Positions 24,200 through 33,956 are shown, counted from the stretch's first letter. The stretch: DNA of 44,927 bases from Cytophagaceae bacterium (GCA_025454925.1 JALONM010000027.1:1-44927), one strand, 5' to 3'. Numbers and translations are program-made. The notes: a model not told the origin generated them from the sequence alone.

Positions 24200-26104
24200 A
24201 TGAGCAAAATCACTCTAAAGGATAAATTCAGTTACGCTTTTGACAATATTATTGGAAAAGGAACTCCAGTCCTTATCATAGGACTAGGATTTGTTTTCTT
24301 TTTTACAGCATTTTTAACTGCCATTGTTGTGTTTATAGGTCAGATTTCCGAAGGCACTGTGACCGAACCGATGGATTTTAAAGAATCTTATTGGCAAAGT
24401 CTGATGCACGTCATTGACCAGGGAACGGTAACCGGCGAATCGGGCTGGACCTACCGGATTATCATGTTTCCCGTATCCTTGATTGGAATTTTATTGGTAT
24501 CTACCCTTGTATCGATTCTTAATGCTGGTTTTCAAACCAAAATTGATGAATTGAAAAAAGGTAAATCAATCGTCATTGAAGAAAACCATACAGTTATATT
24601 AGGATGGTCTACCAAAATTTTTCCCATCATCAATGAATTGGTACTTGCGAATTTAAACCAGAAAAAAGCCTGTATTGTGATTCTGGCGGACCGTGATAAA
24701 ACAGAAATGGAAGATGAACTGAAAGTAAAAGTTCCATTTAAAGGAACCACTAAAATCATCTGCCGAAGTGGAAACCCGAAAGATATCGACGATATAAAAA
24801 TTGCGAATCTCAACGAAGCCAAATCCATCATTATTCTAGCTCCGGAAGAAGAAAAGTCGGATACGTATGTGATCAAATCAATCATGGCCATCGTTAACAA
24901 TCCTAATCGTAAAAAGTCGGCCTACAACATTATCGCTGAGATTGACAATGAGGTGAACGTTGAAATTGCCAAAATCGTAGGAAAAAACGAACTCACCATT
25001 TTAGCGGGTAACGAAGTTATTTCCAAAATTACCGTACAAAGCAGCCGGCAAGCCGGACTCAGCATAGTATACTCCCAATTGCTTGGGTACGATGACATGG
25101 AGATTTATATTTTGCCGGTAGAAAACGCCCTTGGCAAAACCTTTAACGACATGCTTTTTGCCTTTGAAGATATTTGCGCTATCGGTATCCGGAAAAGCAA
25201 TGGAACGGTAGAATTGAATCCTCCATTGGATACTCAAATGGAAAAGGGCGACCAATTAGTGGTCATTGCAGAAGATGATATTGAATTAAAATATGAAGCC
25301 AAAGAAATTTCTTTCGATCCCCTTCCTTACAACCCGAACGCAAGTCATTCGGGCTATGAAACTCATAAAACGTTAATTCTTGGTTGGAATTCGAATACAA
25401 AAATTGTCATTAAAGAACTCGACAATTATGTTCGCATGGGTTCTGAATTGTATGTGATGGCGGAATGTGACGAGAGCACTGAAGAAAAAATAAAACAACT
25501 AGGCGCTGATCTGAAAAATCAAAAATTCAAGTTCACCCGGGCGGATATTAACGACCGGAATGAATTGAATAAAATAGATTTCAAAAATTACGATCACGTG
25601 ATCATTGTCAGCTATTCAGACGATTATTCAATTCAAGAAGCGGATGCCATCACGTTGATTACATTGATGCACGTTCGTGATATATTGAAAAAAATCAACC
25701 ACCGCACCAGTCTGGTTACAGAAATGTTGGATTGGAAAAACAGAGCCCTAGCCGATTTAAACAAAGCCGACGATTTCATTATCAGTGACCGAATCATTAG
25801 TCTTATTTTGGCTCAGATCTCCGAAAACAAAGAACTGGCCATTGTGTTTGAAGATTTATTTGATGCGGAAGGAAATGAAATCTACATAAAGAGCTACAAA
25901 GAATACATGGCTCCATCCACCAGAACCAATTTCTATTCCGTACTGCACGCTGCCAGTCAACGAAAAGAAGTTGCCTTTGGATACATCAAAAGCAAATTTG
26001 CCGACGATCCAGCTAATGGCTACGGCGTGGTGCTGAACCCAATTAAATCGGAATTAATATCGTTTGAAGACGACGACAAAATCATTGTCATATCTGAATC
26101 CTAA
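24200..26104 (+). CDS. CASTOR/POLLUX-related ion channel with RCK/TrkA-N domains
   Basis: 634 residues. Two membrane segments (about 22-48 and 90-112) flank a pore region with DQGTVTGESGW. Two nucleotide-binding-like domains follow, one beginning at HTVILGWSTKIFPIINEL (about 130) and one at KTLILGWNSNTKIVIKEL (about 390). This layout is that of the CASTOR/POLLUX/SYM8 family of ion channels, known from plant symbiosis and present in many bacteria. The bacterial substrate is uncertain; K+ or Ca2+ passage controlled by ligand binding to the RCK domains is the inference. The gene is single, with its own promoter and terminator. Confidence 0.88.
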   Translation: MSKITLKDKFSYAFDNIIGKGTPVLIIGLGFVFFFTAFLTAIVVFIGQISEGTVTEPMDFKESYWQSLMHVIDQGTVTGESGWTYRIIMFPVSLIGILLVSTLVSILNAGFQTKIDELKKGKSIVIEENHTVILGWSTKIFPIINELVLANLNQKKACIVILADRDKTEMEDELKVKVPFKGTTKIICRSGNPKDIDDIKIANLNEAKSIIILAPEEEKSDTYVIKSIMAIVNNPNRKKSAYNIIAEIDNEVNVEIAKIVGKNELTILAGNEVISKITVQSSRQAGLSIVYSQLLGYDDMEIYILPVENALGKTFNDMLFAFEDICAIGIRKSNGTVELNPPLDTQMEKGDQLVVIAEDDIELKYEAKEISFDPLPYNPNASHSGYETHKTLILGWNSNTKIVIKELDNYVRMGSELYVMAECDESTEEKIKQLGADLKNQKFKFTRADINDRNELNKIDFKNYDHVIIVSYSDDYSIQEADAITLITLMHVRDILKKINHRTSLVTEMLDWKNRALADLNKADDFIISDRIISLILAQISENKELAIVFEDLFDAEGNEIYIKSYKEYMAPSTRTNFYSVLHAASQRKEVAFGYIKSKFADDPANGYGVVLNPIKSELISFEDDDKIIVISES

Positions 26105-26137
26105 GGCATCTGAATGCCGCTGGTATTACTAAAAAAG

Positions 26138-26165
26138 AACCTTGCTAATTGGCAAGGTTTTTTTT
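26138..26165. terminator. Bidirectional terminator between the channel and the protease genes
   Basis: AACCTTGC (26138-26145) pairs with GCAAGGTT (26152-26159) around a six-base loop, with an A run before and a T run after. The T run includes the first base of the protease stop codon on the other strand, so it mainly serves the plus-strand channel gene. Confidence 0.75.
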
Positions 26166-27741
26166 ATTCTGTTAGCACCAGTTTGGTTTGAAAGACGGGA
26201 TCTACGCCACTGATTTCCATAAAATACCAACCAGGCACTATGGTATCCGGCAGCTTCCAAATCGTTTCCTGAATCTTTTGTGATTGCTGCCAGATCAATC
26301 GTCCCCTGGCATCCCGGATTTTTATATTCACCGTTTGTTCTAAATAACGTTTTGGAAGCCACACCTCTATTTCCGATATTTTACCGGGATGAGAGATCAG
26401 CAAAATCGATTCAAAATTCCCCATCAGAATTTTTAAGCGTTGGTAGTTGGGAATTCCGTATCCTATTAAATTATCGGGACTTTGAGAATTTGAAGCGGAT
26501 TGCTTAATCCAATTCATTAATTGCACAGCGGGGATTTGCTTGTCCAGAGACCATACCGCCGCTGCCAGGCCACTCACCAAAGGACAACTATAGGAAGTTC
26601 CGTTATTTGGATATACGCCGTTAAAATCTGCCACATATGTGCCTTGACCTTGTGCTGTCACATCCGGCTTAATTCTTCCATCGGCAGAAGGCCCCTTGGA
26701 ACTAAATCCTACATAATTGCCTAGTGCATTCACGGCTCCTACGGCCAGCACCGAATCTCCGTCGGCAGGAGCAATAATGTGATACCAGGATGTAAGGCCT
26801 TCGTTACCTGCACTGTTTACTACCAACATTCCCTTCGATACAGCTTTGTCGGCTGCCTGGGTTATGAGACTCGTATTCCCATCCATATCCGAGTACTGGT
26901 AATTAAACGAAGGGGTGTCGAACGAATAATACCCTACTGAAGAACTGATGATATCCACGCCAGCACTATCCGAATATTCTGCCGCCCGGGCCCAGTTCAG
27001 CTCTTCCAAGGGGGATTCGGAACTCACATCTTCGGTAACTAATAAATGATAAGAAGCCTCATAAGCCGGGCCTATCATGAGTCCTGGTTGATAAGCGGCT
27101 GCCACGGCGAAACATTGGGTACCATGCTCATGATCGTTGTACACATTACTTTCCTGATGCACAAAATCCCAGGTACTTAGAATTCTGTTTTCCTGAAAGT
27201 GACTGGCAAACACATCCATTTCATTAGCCTTGGAAAATCCTCCATCAAAAAATGCCATGACCACTTGTTGTCCTTTTCCACCGTCGGTGTGCAAGTCAGG
27301 AATGCCCAACATTTGGTTTTGACGAGAGGCATATCCGTATTGTATGGCTTGTACATGCTGCGATGACTCCAGCCCTCCTTTGCGGGCCTTCATGAGGGCA
27401 GCAGATCGCACAAACGAAAATTGTTGTAATTGTTGCCACTGACTTGAATCCGCTTTTACAACAACAGCATTCATCCATTTGAGCGGATATACAACCGTTG
27501 CCCCCACGGCCTTGCAGGAATCGATATAAGATGGGTTAACGGGCAAATCTTCTTCTGTAACCGAAATATGCTGCCTGCTCCGGCGATCAAGCGAGGCCTG
27601 AGATAAAAACTGTGTAGGCTGAGAAACGGAAAATGGAGAATTGCTTTTATTGGTAAACCGGACTAAAAATACATAGGGTTGAGAAGCTACAGGATAACAG
27701 AGTAACCAACACAACCCTATCCAAAGTAATCTACTTGCCAT
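26164..27741 (-). CDS. Secreted subtilisin-family (S8) serine protease with C-terminal sorting domain
   Basis: 525 residues from ATG 27741. A signal peptide ends near VASQ. A propeptide-like region to about 145 contains SLDRRSRQHI, typical of Bacteroidota S8 proteases. The catalytic triad is Asp166 (AFFDGGF), His206 (DHEHGTQ) and Ser383 (NGTSYSCPL), with the oxyanion Asn313 in NSAGNEG. The last 80 residues look like a type IX secretion C-terminal domain (VNIKIRDARGRLIWQ; VPGWYFMEI), although the usual YPNP start is missing. The protein should be exported to the cell surface. Its start overlaps the end of the upstream lipoprotein gene by 11 bases. Confidence 0.92.
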   Translation of the reverse strand: MASRLLWIGLCWLLCYPVASQPYVFLVRFTNKSNSPFSVSQPTQFLSQASLDRRSRQHISVTEEDLPVNPSYIDSCKAVGATVVYPLKWMNAVVVKADSSQWQQLQQFSFVRSAALMKARKGGLESSQHVQAIQYGYASRQNQMLGIPDLHTDGGKGQQVVMAFFDGGFSKANEMDVFASHFQENRILSTWDFVHQESNVYNDHEHGTQCFAVAAAYQPGLMIGPAYEASYHLLVTEDVSSESPLEELNWARAAEYSDSAGVDIISSSVGYYSFDTPSFNYQYSDMDGNTSLITQAADKAVSKGMLVVNSAGNEGLTSWYHIIAPADGDSVLAVGAVNALGNYVGFSSKGPSADGRIKPDVTAQGQGTYVADFNGVYPNNGTSYSCPLVSGLAAAVWSLDKQIPAVQLMNWIKQSASNSQSPDNLIGYGIPNYQRLKILMGNFESILLISHPGKISEIEVWLPKRYLEQTVNIKIRDARGRLIWQQSQKIQETIWKLPDTIVPGWYFMEISGVDPVFQTKLVLTE

Positions 27742-28429
27742 ATTCAATCAAGTACTGCTTGTAATACTCTCCAACATTGATGATTCGTTTACCGATGTTA
27801 CCGGAACTTTGATCGTATTTGTACATAGCCTTTTCTTTATGCACCAAACCAATGTCTTTCGCAAAGACCTCCCAGCGTTTGTCCTTTTGAATGATATCGT
27901 CTTCGTCGGCATGCATTACGGTAACGGTAGAAGCAAATGAGTTAGAAACACTCTTGAAGGACCTCCGGACATTCTGATAACGATATATTTCTTCGCCTTT
28001 CGTATTCATGGAGTTTCCATTCCACGATTTATCAACTTCAATGGGAAAACTAAGTTTAACAAATCGTTCATTATCCTCGGAGCGCACCAATTGATTTCCC
28101 CTTAAAAATACAGTCCAAACCGAATCGGGCTGATCGTCCCAGGCTTCGGTTTCGTTGGATCGGTAGTATCGATAAACTTGGTAGCGTGTTTCGTCATTGA
28201 CGGTAAGAGGTTCCGTCAATACCTCTTTGAGTTGGTAGGATGAATCTTTTCCTTGAGGTGTTCCCTGGTACTTTGTAACATCCACCTGGTATATATACCA
28301 GCTTCCTTGTTGCAAAGGATAAAATTGATAATCGTCGTTCACTACTTCTTCTTTCTTTTTTTTACAGGAAAAAAGAAGTATTGGAATTAAAATCATCCAA
28401 AAATACCTCATAGAGAAAACTTTAGTCAT
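27731..28429 (-). CDS. Putative lipoprotein of unknown function
   Basis: 232 residues, or 226 from the ATG at 28411, which gives the more typical signal. The signal peptide ends in the lipobox LFSCKKKKEE. The mature part is beta-rich, starting with YQFYPLQQGSWYIYQVDVT, a pattern I know from uncharacterised Bacteroidota surface lipoproteins. It overlaps the protease gene start by 11 bases, so the two are probably cotranscribed and may act together at the envelope. The family function is unknown. Confidence 0.82.
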   Translation of the reverse strand: MTKVFSMRYFWMILIPILLFSCKKKKEEVVNDDYQFYPLQQGSWYIYQVDVTKYQGTPQGKDSSYQLKEVLTEPLTVNDETRYQVYRYYRSNETEAWDDQPDSVWTVFLRGNQLVRSEDNERFVKLSFPIEVDKSWNGNSMNTKGEEIYRYQNVRRSFKSVSNSFASTVTVMHADEDDIIQKDKRWEVFAKDIGLVHKEKAMYKYDQSSGNIGKRIINVGEYYKQYLIEYGK

Positions 28430-28550
28430 ACATACGGTTTAAAAGGATTTAGTCACCTTTCTCCAAGGTTTTGAACCATCCGGATGGAAGGATCGGGATC
28501 ATGCTGAGAAAGGAACGAAATCAGGAACAGAATATTTTGACATCCAGGTA

Positions 28551-29654
28551 TTATTGTTTAAAACTGGACTCTATCCATCCTCCGCCAATGACGTCTTCCC
28601 CTTCATAAAAAACCGCTGCTTGTCCGGGAGCGATCGAACTCACTCCTTCGGTAAAAAGAACTTTCATACGGTCTTCCACCTGGGTAATGCTGGCTTCTGT
28701 TCCCGGGTCTTTATATCGCACTTTGGTAATGGTCGGAAGTGTTATGTTTTGCAGGTTTTCATATTTCTGTAGGTTGAGTTTGCTTACCCACATTCCGTTT
28801 CGGTTGAGCTCGTCCAATTTCCCAAGCACTACCCGGTTTTTATCCTTTTGAATTTCCACCACAAACACGGGATAGCCCAAGGCAATGCCCAGTCCTTTGC
28901 GTTGACCCACCGTATAAAACGGATATCCCTCATGCGTGCCTACAACGGTGCCATCTTCAAGCACAAACTCTCCACCCGCTACCATTTCCGATAAACCTGG
29001 CACACGGCGCTTGAGAAAACCCCGATAATCGTTATCGGGCACAAAACAAATTTCATAGGATTCGGATTTGGTTACCAAATCATGAAAGCCTTGTTCCGAT
29101 GCAAATTCCCGAATATACGACTTGCGCAACCCACCCAGAGGTAAAAGAGTTCGGGCTAAACTTTCCTGCGAAATACCCCAAAGCACATAGGATTGATCTT
29201 TTAACTCATCAATTCCTTTGGAAATAACATAGCGCTGTTTCTCTTCTCTGATTTTAGCATAATGCCCCGTAGCAATAAACTCACAATCCAGCTTATCGGC
29301 CCTTCTCAACAGAGCGTCCCATTTGATGTGGGTATTGCACAATACACATGGATTGGGCGTTCTGCCAGCCAAGTATTCGTCAGTAAAATGATTGATTACA
29401 AAATCGCCAAATTCTTCGCGTATGTCCAAGATGTAATGGGGAAACCCAAGACTTACAGCTATGTTTCTGGCATCGTTGATGGAATCCAAACTACAACAAC
29501 CTGTTTCCTTTTTGCTACCTCCTGAAGATGCATAATCCCAGGTTTTCATGGTCATGCCAATTACTTCGTAGCCCTCGTCGTGCAGCATTACTGCCGCTAC
29601 CGAACTATCAATACCACCGCTCATGGCCACCAGTACACGTCCATGTTTGCTCAT
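28551..29654 (-). CDS. mnmA: tRNA-specific 2-thiouridylase
   Basis: 367 residues from ATG 29654, which is preceded at 18 bases by a perfect -7 box; the open frame extends 18 codons further. The PP-loop SGGIDSSV lies at about residues 11-18. The catalytic cysteines are in NPCVLCN (about 95-101) and ESYEICFVPD (about 193). C-terminal barrel domains follow. The enzyme installs the 2-thio group on wobble uridine 34 of tRNAs for Glu, Gln and Lys. Confidence 0.96.
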   Translation of the reverse strand: MSKHGRVLVAMSGGIDSSVAAVMLHDEGYEVIGMTMKTWDYASSGGSKKETGCCSLDSINDARNIAVSLGFPHYILDIREEFGDFVINHFTDEYLAGRTPNPCVLCNTHIKWDALLRRADKLDCEFIATGHYAKIREEKQRYVISKGIDELKDQSYVLWGISQESLARTLLPLGGLRKSYIREFASEQGFHDLVTKSESYEICFVPDNDYRGFLKRRVPGLSEMVAGGEFVLEDGTVVGTHEGYPFYTVGQRKGLGIALGYPVFVVEIQKDKNRVVLGKLDELNRNGMWVSKLNLQKYENLQNITLPTITKVRYKDPGTEASITQVEDRMKVLFTEGVSSIAPGQAAVFYEGEDVIGGGWIESSFKQ

Positions 29655-29983
29655 ATAATCTGCGCTAAAACCATCTTCAAAGATACGGAATAATATTGTT
29701 TCCATCATGATGGAATACTATTTCATACAAACCCATTCCTGTTAAAAAAGTTCCAAGCAAAAACTGGATTGAAGGAAGCGGCAATCCATGCGCGGTCGAA
29801 AGATAAAAGTTGGATTGGAAGTAATGGGTTAGAAAAAATTGAAACTTGCTCATCCCTTGGTCAACTCGTATAATCATGCAGAATTCATACACATTTTCCA
29901 AACCCCATTCTCCTTCTAAGCCTTGCCGCCACCTTCGGAAACCTGCTGAAATCTGTTCATAGCACACTCCAATACAGTTCCAT
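29655..29983. other. Intergenic region upstream of mnmA
   Basis: This 329-base gap holds the mnmA promoter. A 96-codon open frame on the minus strand (29677-29967) has no recognisable start signal, no domain and a composition unlike its neighbours, and is not called. Confidence 0.45.
29678..29685 (-). promoter_or_regulatory. Candidate -7 box for mnmA
   Basis: The minus strand reads TATCTTTG, an exact match to TAnnTTTG, 24 bases before the ATG at 29654. At the -33 spacing only ATG, not TTG, is present. Confidence 0.45.
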
Positions 29984-30361
29984 TTAACGTATCCGCCAAG
30001 GTGGATTCAATCGGTTGGTACCGGCTGTATACAAAACCAGGTGATTTTTATCCGGATCCAGGAGATGCGCTTCTCTCCAAAGCCAGGGCTTATCCTGGGG
30101 CATTTCTTCAAATATGTATCCTTTATTCAACAGGGTTTGCACCAAAGCATCCAAGGTTTCCGTTTCAAAATACACATGTATGCCTTGGCCAATTGTGTGT
30201 TGGTCTGCTTGTTGAATTGAAAAAGTAGAAGTTCCTTGCGGACACTGAAATCTCGCATAGTGAGGCGGCGCATAAACGATTAAGACCAGACCCAAATCCT
30301 GGTAAAATCGAATGGATTTTTCAAGATCGAGACAAGGTACAGTCACTTGATTCAAATTCAT
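29984..30361 (-). CDS. VOC (glyoxalase/bleomycin resistance) family protein
   Basis: 125 residues, one VOC unit of two beta-alpha-beta-beta-beta modules. The first has VPCLDLEKSIRFYQDLGL; the second has GIHVYFETETLDALVQTLLNKGY and ends LLDPDKNHLVLYTAG. A metal-coordinating Glu/His set is suggested by EAHLLDPDKNHLVLY. Family members bind metals and act as isomerases, dioxygenases or small-molecule-binding proteins. The substrate is not readable. It lies between mnmA and an orphan permease on the same strand, with gaps on both sides. Confidence 0.88.
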   Translation of the reverse strand: MNLNQVTVPCLDLEKSIRFYQDLGLVLIVYAPPHYARFQCPQGTSTFSIQQADQHTIGQGIHVYFETETLDALVQTLLNKGYIFEEMPQDKPWLWREAHLLDPDKNHLVLYTAGTNRLNPPWRIR

Positions 30362-30469
30362 AGCCTATAAAAATCAACAATATTCAATACGAGATACTGA
30401 AAAACCCCTCCTTTTTTTTATACATTCTAAAAATGTATCATTGTTTTTCTCACCTATAAACACCTGCAT

Positions 30470-31429
30470 TTACTGTGCTTGCAAGTGTTTTTTGCTCAGC
30501 AGAAATAAAAACAAAGGAATACCTACAAAACTGGTAATGATTCCGACGGGAAATGTATAGAAAAAAACAAACTGTGCCAAGGTATCGCAAAGACATAGAA
30601 AAACGCCACCACTCAAGGCCAGTGCTGTTAAAAATTGCTTATGAACATACGGTATAAGTTGTTTGAGAACATGGGGAATAATTAATCCAACAAAGCCAAT
30701 AGGGCCCGCCAAACTAACCACCGAGGAAACCAATACCGCCAGGATCAGCAGCAGTTGCCAACGAAGTTTACGCACAGGTACCTGGAGATTCCGAGCTCGC
30801 TCCCAACCCAGGGCCAGCAAGAGCAATTGAGGATAGGAATATTGCAGATACAGCCAGGCAAGCACAGCCATTCCTAGCACCCAGCAAGCCGACCATAGGC
30901 GCGCCTGATCGAGGGATCCGAAATTCCAAATAAGATAGGATTTAACCGCATGATCTCCCTCCAGCCACAGCAATAAGCCAGAAGAAATGGCCACACAAAA
31001 AGAAGAGATGGATAAGCCGGCAATCAACAATCGGAACAAGGAAATCTGATTTGCCCGAGCCGACAGTGATAAGGCGGAAAGAGAGGCCCCCATGGATCCG
31101 CCAAACGAAGCCAGTAAGTACCCCACATAATGTGCTCCTCCGAAAAGCTGAAACAAAAGATGCCCAAGCGAGGCGCCACCACTGGTGCCCAGCAGGTAAG
31201 GATCTGCCATTGGATTCTGCACCAACCATTGCATGGCAAATCCTGCCAAAGCCAAGGCCATGCCTGCGGCAAAGGCCATTAAAAAGCGCGGCAGTCTTAA
31301 TTCCCACCAAATGACAGCATCCGAAGGACTCAGGCTTATCTGCCACCGGCCTTCGTGCATGCTATACTGCAAGCCTATTAGGATCAGTAATACAAAGATT
31401 TGCAAGAATAAAAACCTACCGATGGACAT
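30470..31429 (-). CDS. FecCD/BtuC-type ABC transporter permease
   Basis: 319 residues from ATG 31429, with about nine or ten membrane segments. The motifs ELRLPRFLMAFAAGMALALAG, NPMADPYLLGTSGGASLG and GPIGFVGLIIPHVLK are those of the FecCD permeases for iron-siderophores, haem and vitamin B12. The binding protein and the ATPase genes are not next to it: lysS and the VOC gene flank it. They may be elsewhere in the genome. A -7 box and a hairpin with a T run lie immediately upstream. Confidence 0.92.
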   Translation of the reverse strand: MSIGRFLFLQIFVLLILIGLQYSMHEGRWQISLSPSDAVIWWELRLPRFLMAFAAGMALALAGFAMQWLVQNPMADPYLLGTSGGASLGHLLFQLFGGAHYVGYLLASFGGSMGASLSALSLSARANQISLFRLLIAGLSISSFCVAISSGLLLWLEGDHAVKSYLIWNFGSLDQARLWSACWVLGMAVLAWLYLQYSYPQLLLLALGWERARNLQVPVRKLRWQLLLILAVLVSSVVSLAGPIGFVGLIIPHVLKQLIPYVHKQFLTALALSGGVFLCLCDTLAQFVFFYTFPVGIITSFVGIPLFLFLLSKKHLQAQ

Positions 31430-31447
31430 GCGTTGCGTTAGAAGAAC

Positions 31448-31455
31448 CAAAAGTA
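31448..31455 (-). promoter_or_regulatory. Candidate -7 box for the FecCD-type permease
   Basis: The minus strand reads TACTTTTG, an exact match to TAnnTTTG, 19 bases before the permease ATG. No TTG is found at -33. It overlaps the downstream flank of a terminator-like hairpin. Confidence 0.4.
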
Positions 31456-31456
31456 T

Positions 31457-31492
31457 AAAAAAAAAGAGACACAGCCTCGAACGAGAGCCGTG
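31457..31492 (-). terminator. Terminator-like hairpin just upstream of the permease
   Basis: On the minus strand CACGGC (31492-31487) and CTCG (31485-31482) pair with CGAG (31479-31476) and GCTGTG (31475-31470), leaving a single bulged base and a two-base loop. TCTC and nine T bases follow. The T run ends 28 bases before the permease ATG. It either ends an unseen minus-strand transcript or works as an attenuator. Confidence 0.6.
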
Positions 31493-31969
31493 CCTCAGGA
31501 AACAGGGAATCTTGAAATTCGTTGCTGTGTGAGATTTACAAGCCTCTATACATGAGATCTTGTAAAAGTAACCAGTAATTGAAAAAAAAGAATAAAAAAA
31601 TGCCTTTTTTAAACATTAAAAGCCCAAATCATTCTAAATCAATGGGCTAATCCTGGTGTTAGCATTTTTTTTCGGATCTGTTGACAGAAGCTTTCCACAA
31701 AGACTTACAACTTTTCCTGAATAGGAGTATATTTGAAGCCCATTTGGAATTGGCTATGCACGGCAATACAAATGGAGGAATGAAACTATTTTTTATCCCA
31801 GTCCAAGATATTCGCGTTTTATAAACCGGGTAGAAAATGTTGCAACATTCAAATGATAGAATGAAGGAATGATAGATTAACGGAAGAAATTATTTCTTCC
31901 ACCTATAAAAAAAAATTAAACAAGAGGTTTGGCCTCAGTATGCACGTTATAAAAGGAAATTTGTAGTAT

Positions 31970-33697
31970 ATGCAATTGTTAAGCGAACAGGAATTACAAC
32001 GAAGAAAGTACCGCGAAGAATTAATGAAAGTGGGTATCAACCCCTATCCATCCGAATTGTTTGAAGTGAATGTTACCGCGAAGGAAATTCTTCAGAACTA
32101 CGAAAAAAGAAAGCTTGACTATAAAAATATATCCATCGCCGGACGCCTGATGAGCACGCGCATCATGGGCAGCGCTTCTTTTGGCGAGTTGCAGGATAGC
32201 ACCGGAAGAATTCAGTTTTATGTGCGTCGCGACGACATTTGTCCCGATGAAAACAAAGATTTGTACAACACGGTTTTTAAAAAACTGTTGGACATTGGCG
32301 ATATCATTGGCTTAACAGGTTTTGTATTTACCACCCAAACAGGTGAAATTTCCATCCACGTTACAGGCTTCAAGCTATTGAGCAAATCCCTGAAACCTTT
32401 ACCTATTGTTAAAACGACCGAAGATGCGGATGGAAACGTAACTACTTACGATGCTTTTTCCGATCCGGAGCAGCGCTACCGCCAGCGCTATGTGGATTTG
32501 GTGGTAAATCCGGAGGTTCGAAATACGTTCCTTCAGCGTACTAAGATGATTAGTACTATGCGCGATTATCTTTCCAACAAGGGGTATTTGGAAGTGGAAA
32601 CTCCCATCCTGCAGCCTGTTTACGGAGGAGCCAGCGCACGCCCCTTCAAAACGCATCACAACACGCTGGACATGCCTTTGTACCTGCGCATCGCCAACGA
32701 ATTATACTTGAAGCGTTTGATTGTGGGTGGATTCGATGGTGTATTTGAATTTGCCAAAGATTTCCGCAACGAAGGAATGTCACGCTTTCACAATCCGGAG
32801 TTTACACTCATGGAATTGTATGTTGCCTACAAAGATTATTATTGGATGATGGACCTTTTCGAAGAAATGCTCGAAACGGTATCCATTGCTTTACACGGTC
32901 GTGCAGAAGTTCAAGTTGGAGAACACCTGATCAATTTCCAACGTCCCTGGAAACGCTTTACCATGGCCGAATCCATCAAGCATTATACAGGCAAGGACAT
33001 CGATGGCAAAAACGAACAGGAGTTGCGCAGCCTGGCAGCCGAACTAGGTGTTCATGTTGATGATACCATGGGTAAAGGGAAACTCATCGACGAAATTTTT
33101 GGTGCACATGTAGAGCCTAAACTTATACAACCTACTTTTATTATTGATTATCCGGTGGAAATGTCGCCCTTGGCGAAAAAGCACCGCAGCAAAGAAGGTT
33201 TGGTAGAACGCTTTGAAGTGATTTGTAATGGTAAAGAAATTTGCAACGCCTTCTCTGAGTTGAACGATCCGATCGATCAACGGCAACGTTTTGAAGAGCA
33301 ATTAGAACTAGGCCGCCGCGGAGATCCTGAGTCGATGGTATTGGATGAAGACTTTCTGCGTTCGCTGGAATATGGCATGCCGCCGACAGCCGGCATCGGA
33401 ATTGGTATTGATCGTCTGGCCATGATCATGACAAACGCCCCTTCCATTCAGGATGTTTTGTTTTTCCCTCAGATGCGTCCGGAGAAAAAAGCGGCCAACG
33501 ATGCCGAAGCTTTCAAAACTTTGGGCATCGCGGAACACTGGATTCCCTTGCTTGCCAAAATGGGGGTGAATACCGTGGAACAATTAAAAGGATCTAATCC
33601 CAATAAATTGTTCAACGACTTATGCGGCATGCGTAAGAAAATGAAACTGGAGGTTGCCAATCCGACGATCGATGAGGTTAAGTCCTGGATTGCCTGA
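31970..33697 (+). CDS. lysS: Lysyl-tRNA synthetase (class II)
   Basis: 575 residues. An OB-fold anticodon-binding domain (about 50-160, [20 protein letters not shown]) precedes the class II core. Motif 1 is [21 protein letters not shown], motif 2 is [19 protein letters not shown] and motif 3 is [11 protein letters not shown]. The final 65 residues extend beyond the standard enzyme with a helical segment ([19 protein letters not shown]), as in other Bacteroidota. It charges tRNA-Lys with lysine. A hairpin 23 bases after the stop may end the transcript. Confidence 0.97.
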   Translation: MQLLSEQELQRRKYREELMKVGINPYPSELFEVNVTAKEILQNYEKRKLDYKNISIAGRLMSTRIMGSASFGELQDSTGRIQFYVRRDDICPDENKDLYNTVFKKLLDIGDIIGLTGFVFTTQTGEISIHVTGFKLLSKSLKPLPIVKTTEDADGNVTTYDAFSDPEQRYRQRYVDLVVNPEVRNTFLQRTKMISTMRDYLSNKGYLEVETPILQPVYGGASARPFKTHHNTLDMPLYLRIANELYLKRLIVGGFDGVFEFAKDFRNEGMSRFHNPEFTLMELYVAYKDYYWMMDLFEEMLETVSIALHGRAEVQVGEHLINFQRPWKRFTMAESIKHYTGKDIDGKNEQELRSLAAELGVHVDDTMGKGKLIDEIFGAHVEPKLIQPTFIIDYPVEMSPLAKKHRSKEGLVERFEVICNGKEICNAFSELNDPIDQRQRFEEQLELGRRGDPESMVLDEDFLRSLEYGMPPTAGIGIGIDRLAMIMTNAPSIQDVLFFPQMRPEKKAANDAEAFKTLGIAEHWIPLLAKMGVNTVEQLKGSNPNKLFNDLCGMRKKMKLEVANPTIDEVKSWIA

Positions 33698-33719
33698 GAT
33701 CAATAAACTATCCATCACA

Positions 33720-33756
33720 AACGAAGCCTTGCTCCATCTTGGGGCAAGGCTTCGTT
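33720..33756 (+). terminator. Hairpin downstream of lysS
   Basis: AACGAAGCCTTGC (33720-33732) pairs with GCAAGGCTTCGTT (33744-33756) around an 11-base loop. The stem of 13 pairs is strong, but no T run follows, so termination is likely but not certain. Confidence 0.55.
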
Positions 33757-33905
33757 CATATATCACCCCCTCTACTCCAAACGAAGTTCTACACCTTTGT
33801 TTTCTATTCGGGCTTATGGGCTCTGAAAGCAGGTGATCTTTCTCCTCTAGCTATTCATTCCTAGAAAAATCCTGATAATAAGTTCAGAGGCTGGTAAATA
33901 ACAAA

Positions 33906-33930
33906 AAAAGTCCCGACAAGCGGGACTTTT
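33906..33930 (-). terminator. Intrinsic terminator after secG
   Basis: AAAAGTCCCG (33906-33915) pairs with CGGGACTTTT (33921-33930) around the loop ACAAG, with a T run on the minus strand. It lies 27 bases after the secG stop and ends the sigma-54 activator / lptE / TPR / secG operon. Confidence 0.85.
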
Positions 33931-33956
33931 GAATTTCTATTCTCGGGTGAGTGTAA

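Larger units (their letters stand above)
31430..31969. other. Divergent intergenic region, permease / lysS
   Basis: A 540-base region without a gene. It holds the permease promoter box and the terminator-like hairpin. Other features are an inverted repeat TTTACAAG/CTTGTAAA (31535-31542 and 31559-31566), a weak AGCCCA/TGGGCT hairpin (31621-31648), and a TATATTTG box on the plus strand at 31728-31735. If that box drives lysS the leader would be about 225 bases, which is unusually long. Confidence 0.5.

Noticed and set aside
29677-29967. 96-codon open frame upstream of mnmA
   Set aside because: It covers the mnmA promoter box, has no recognisable family and no signal of translation.
31430-31700. 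Cobalamin or other known riboswitch upstream of the FecCD permease
   Set aside because: The conserved B12-box and surrounding consensus were not found; only a terminator-like hairpin is present.
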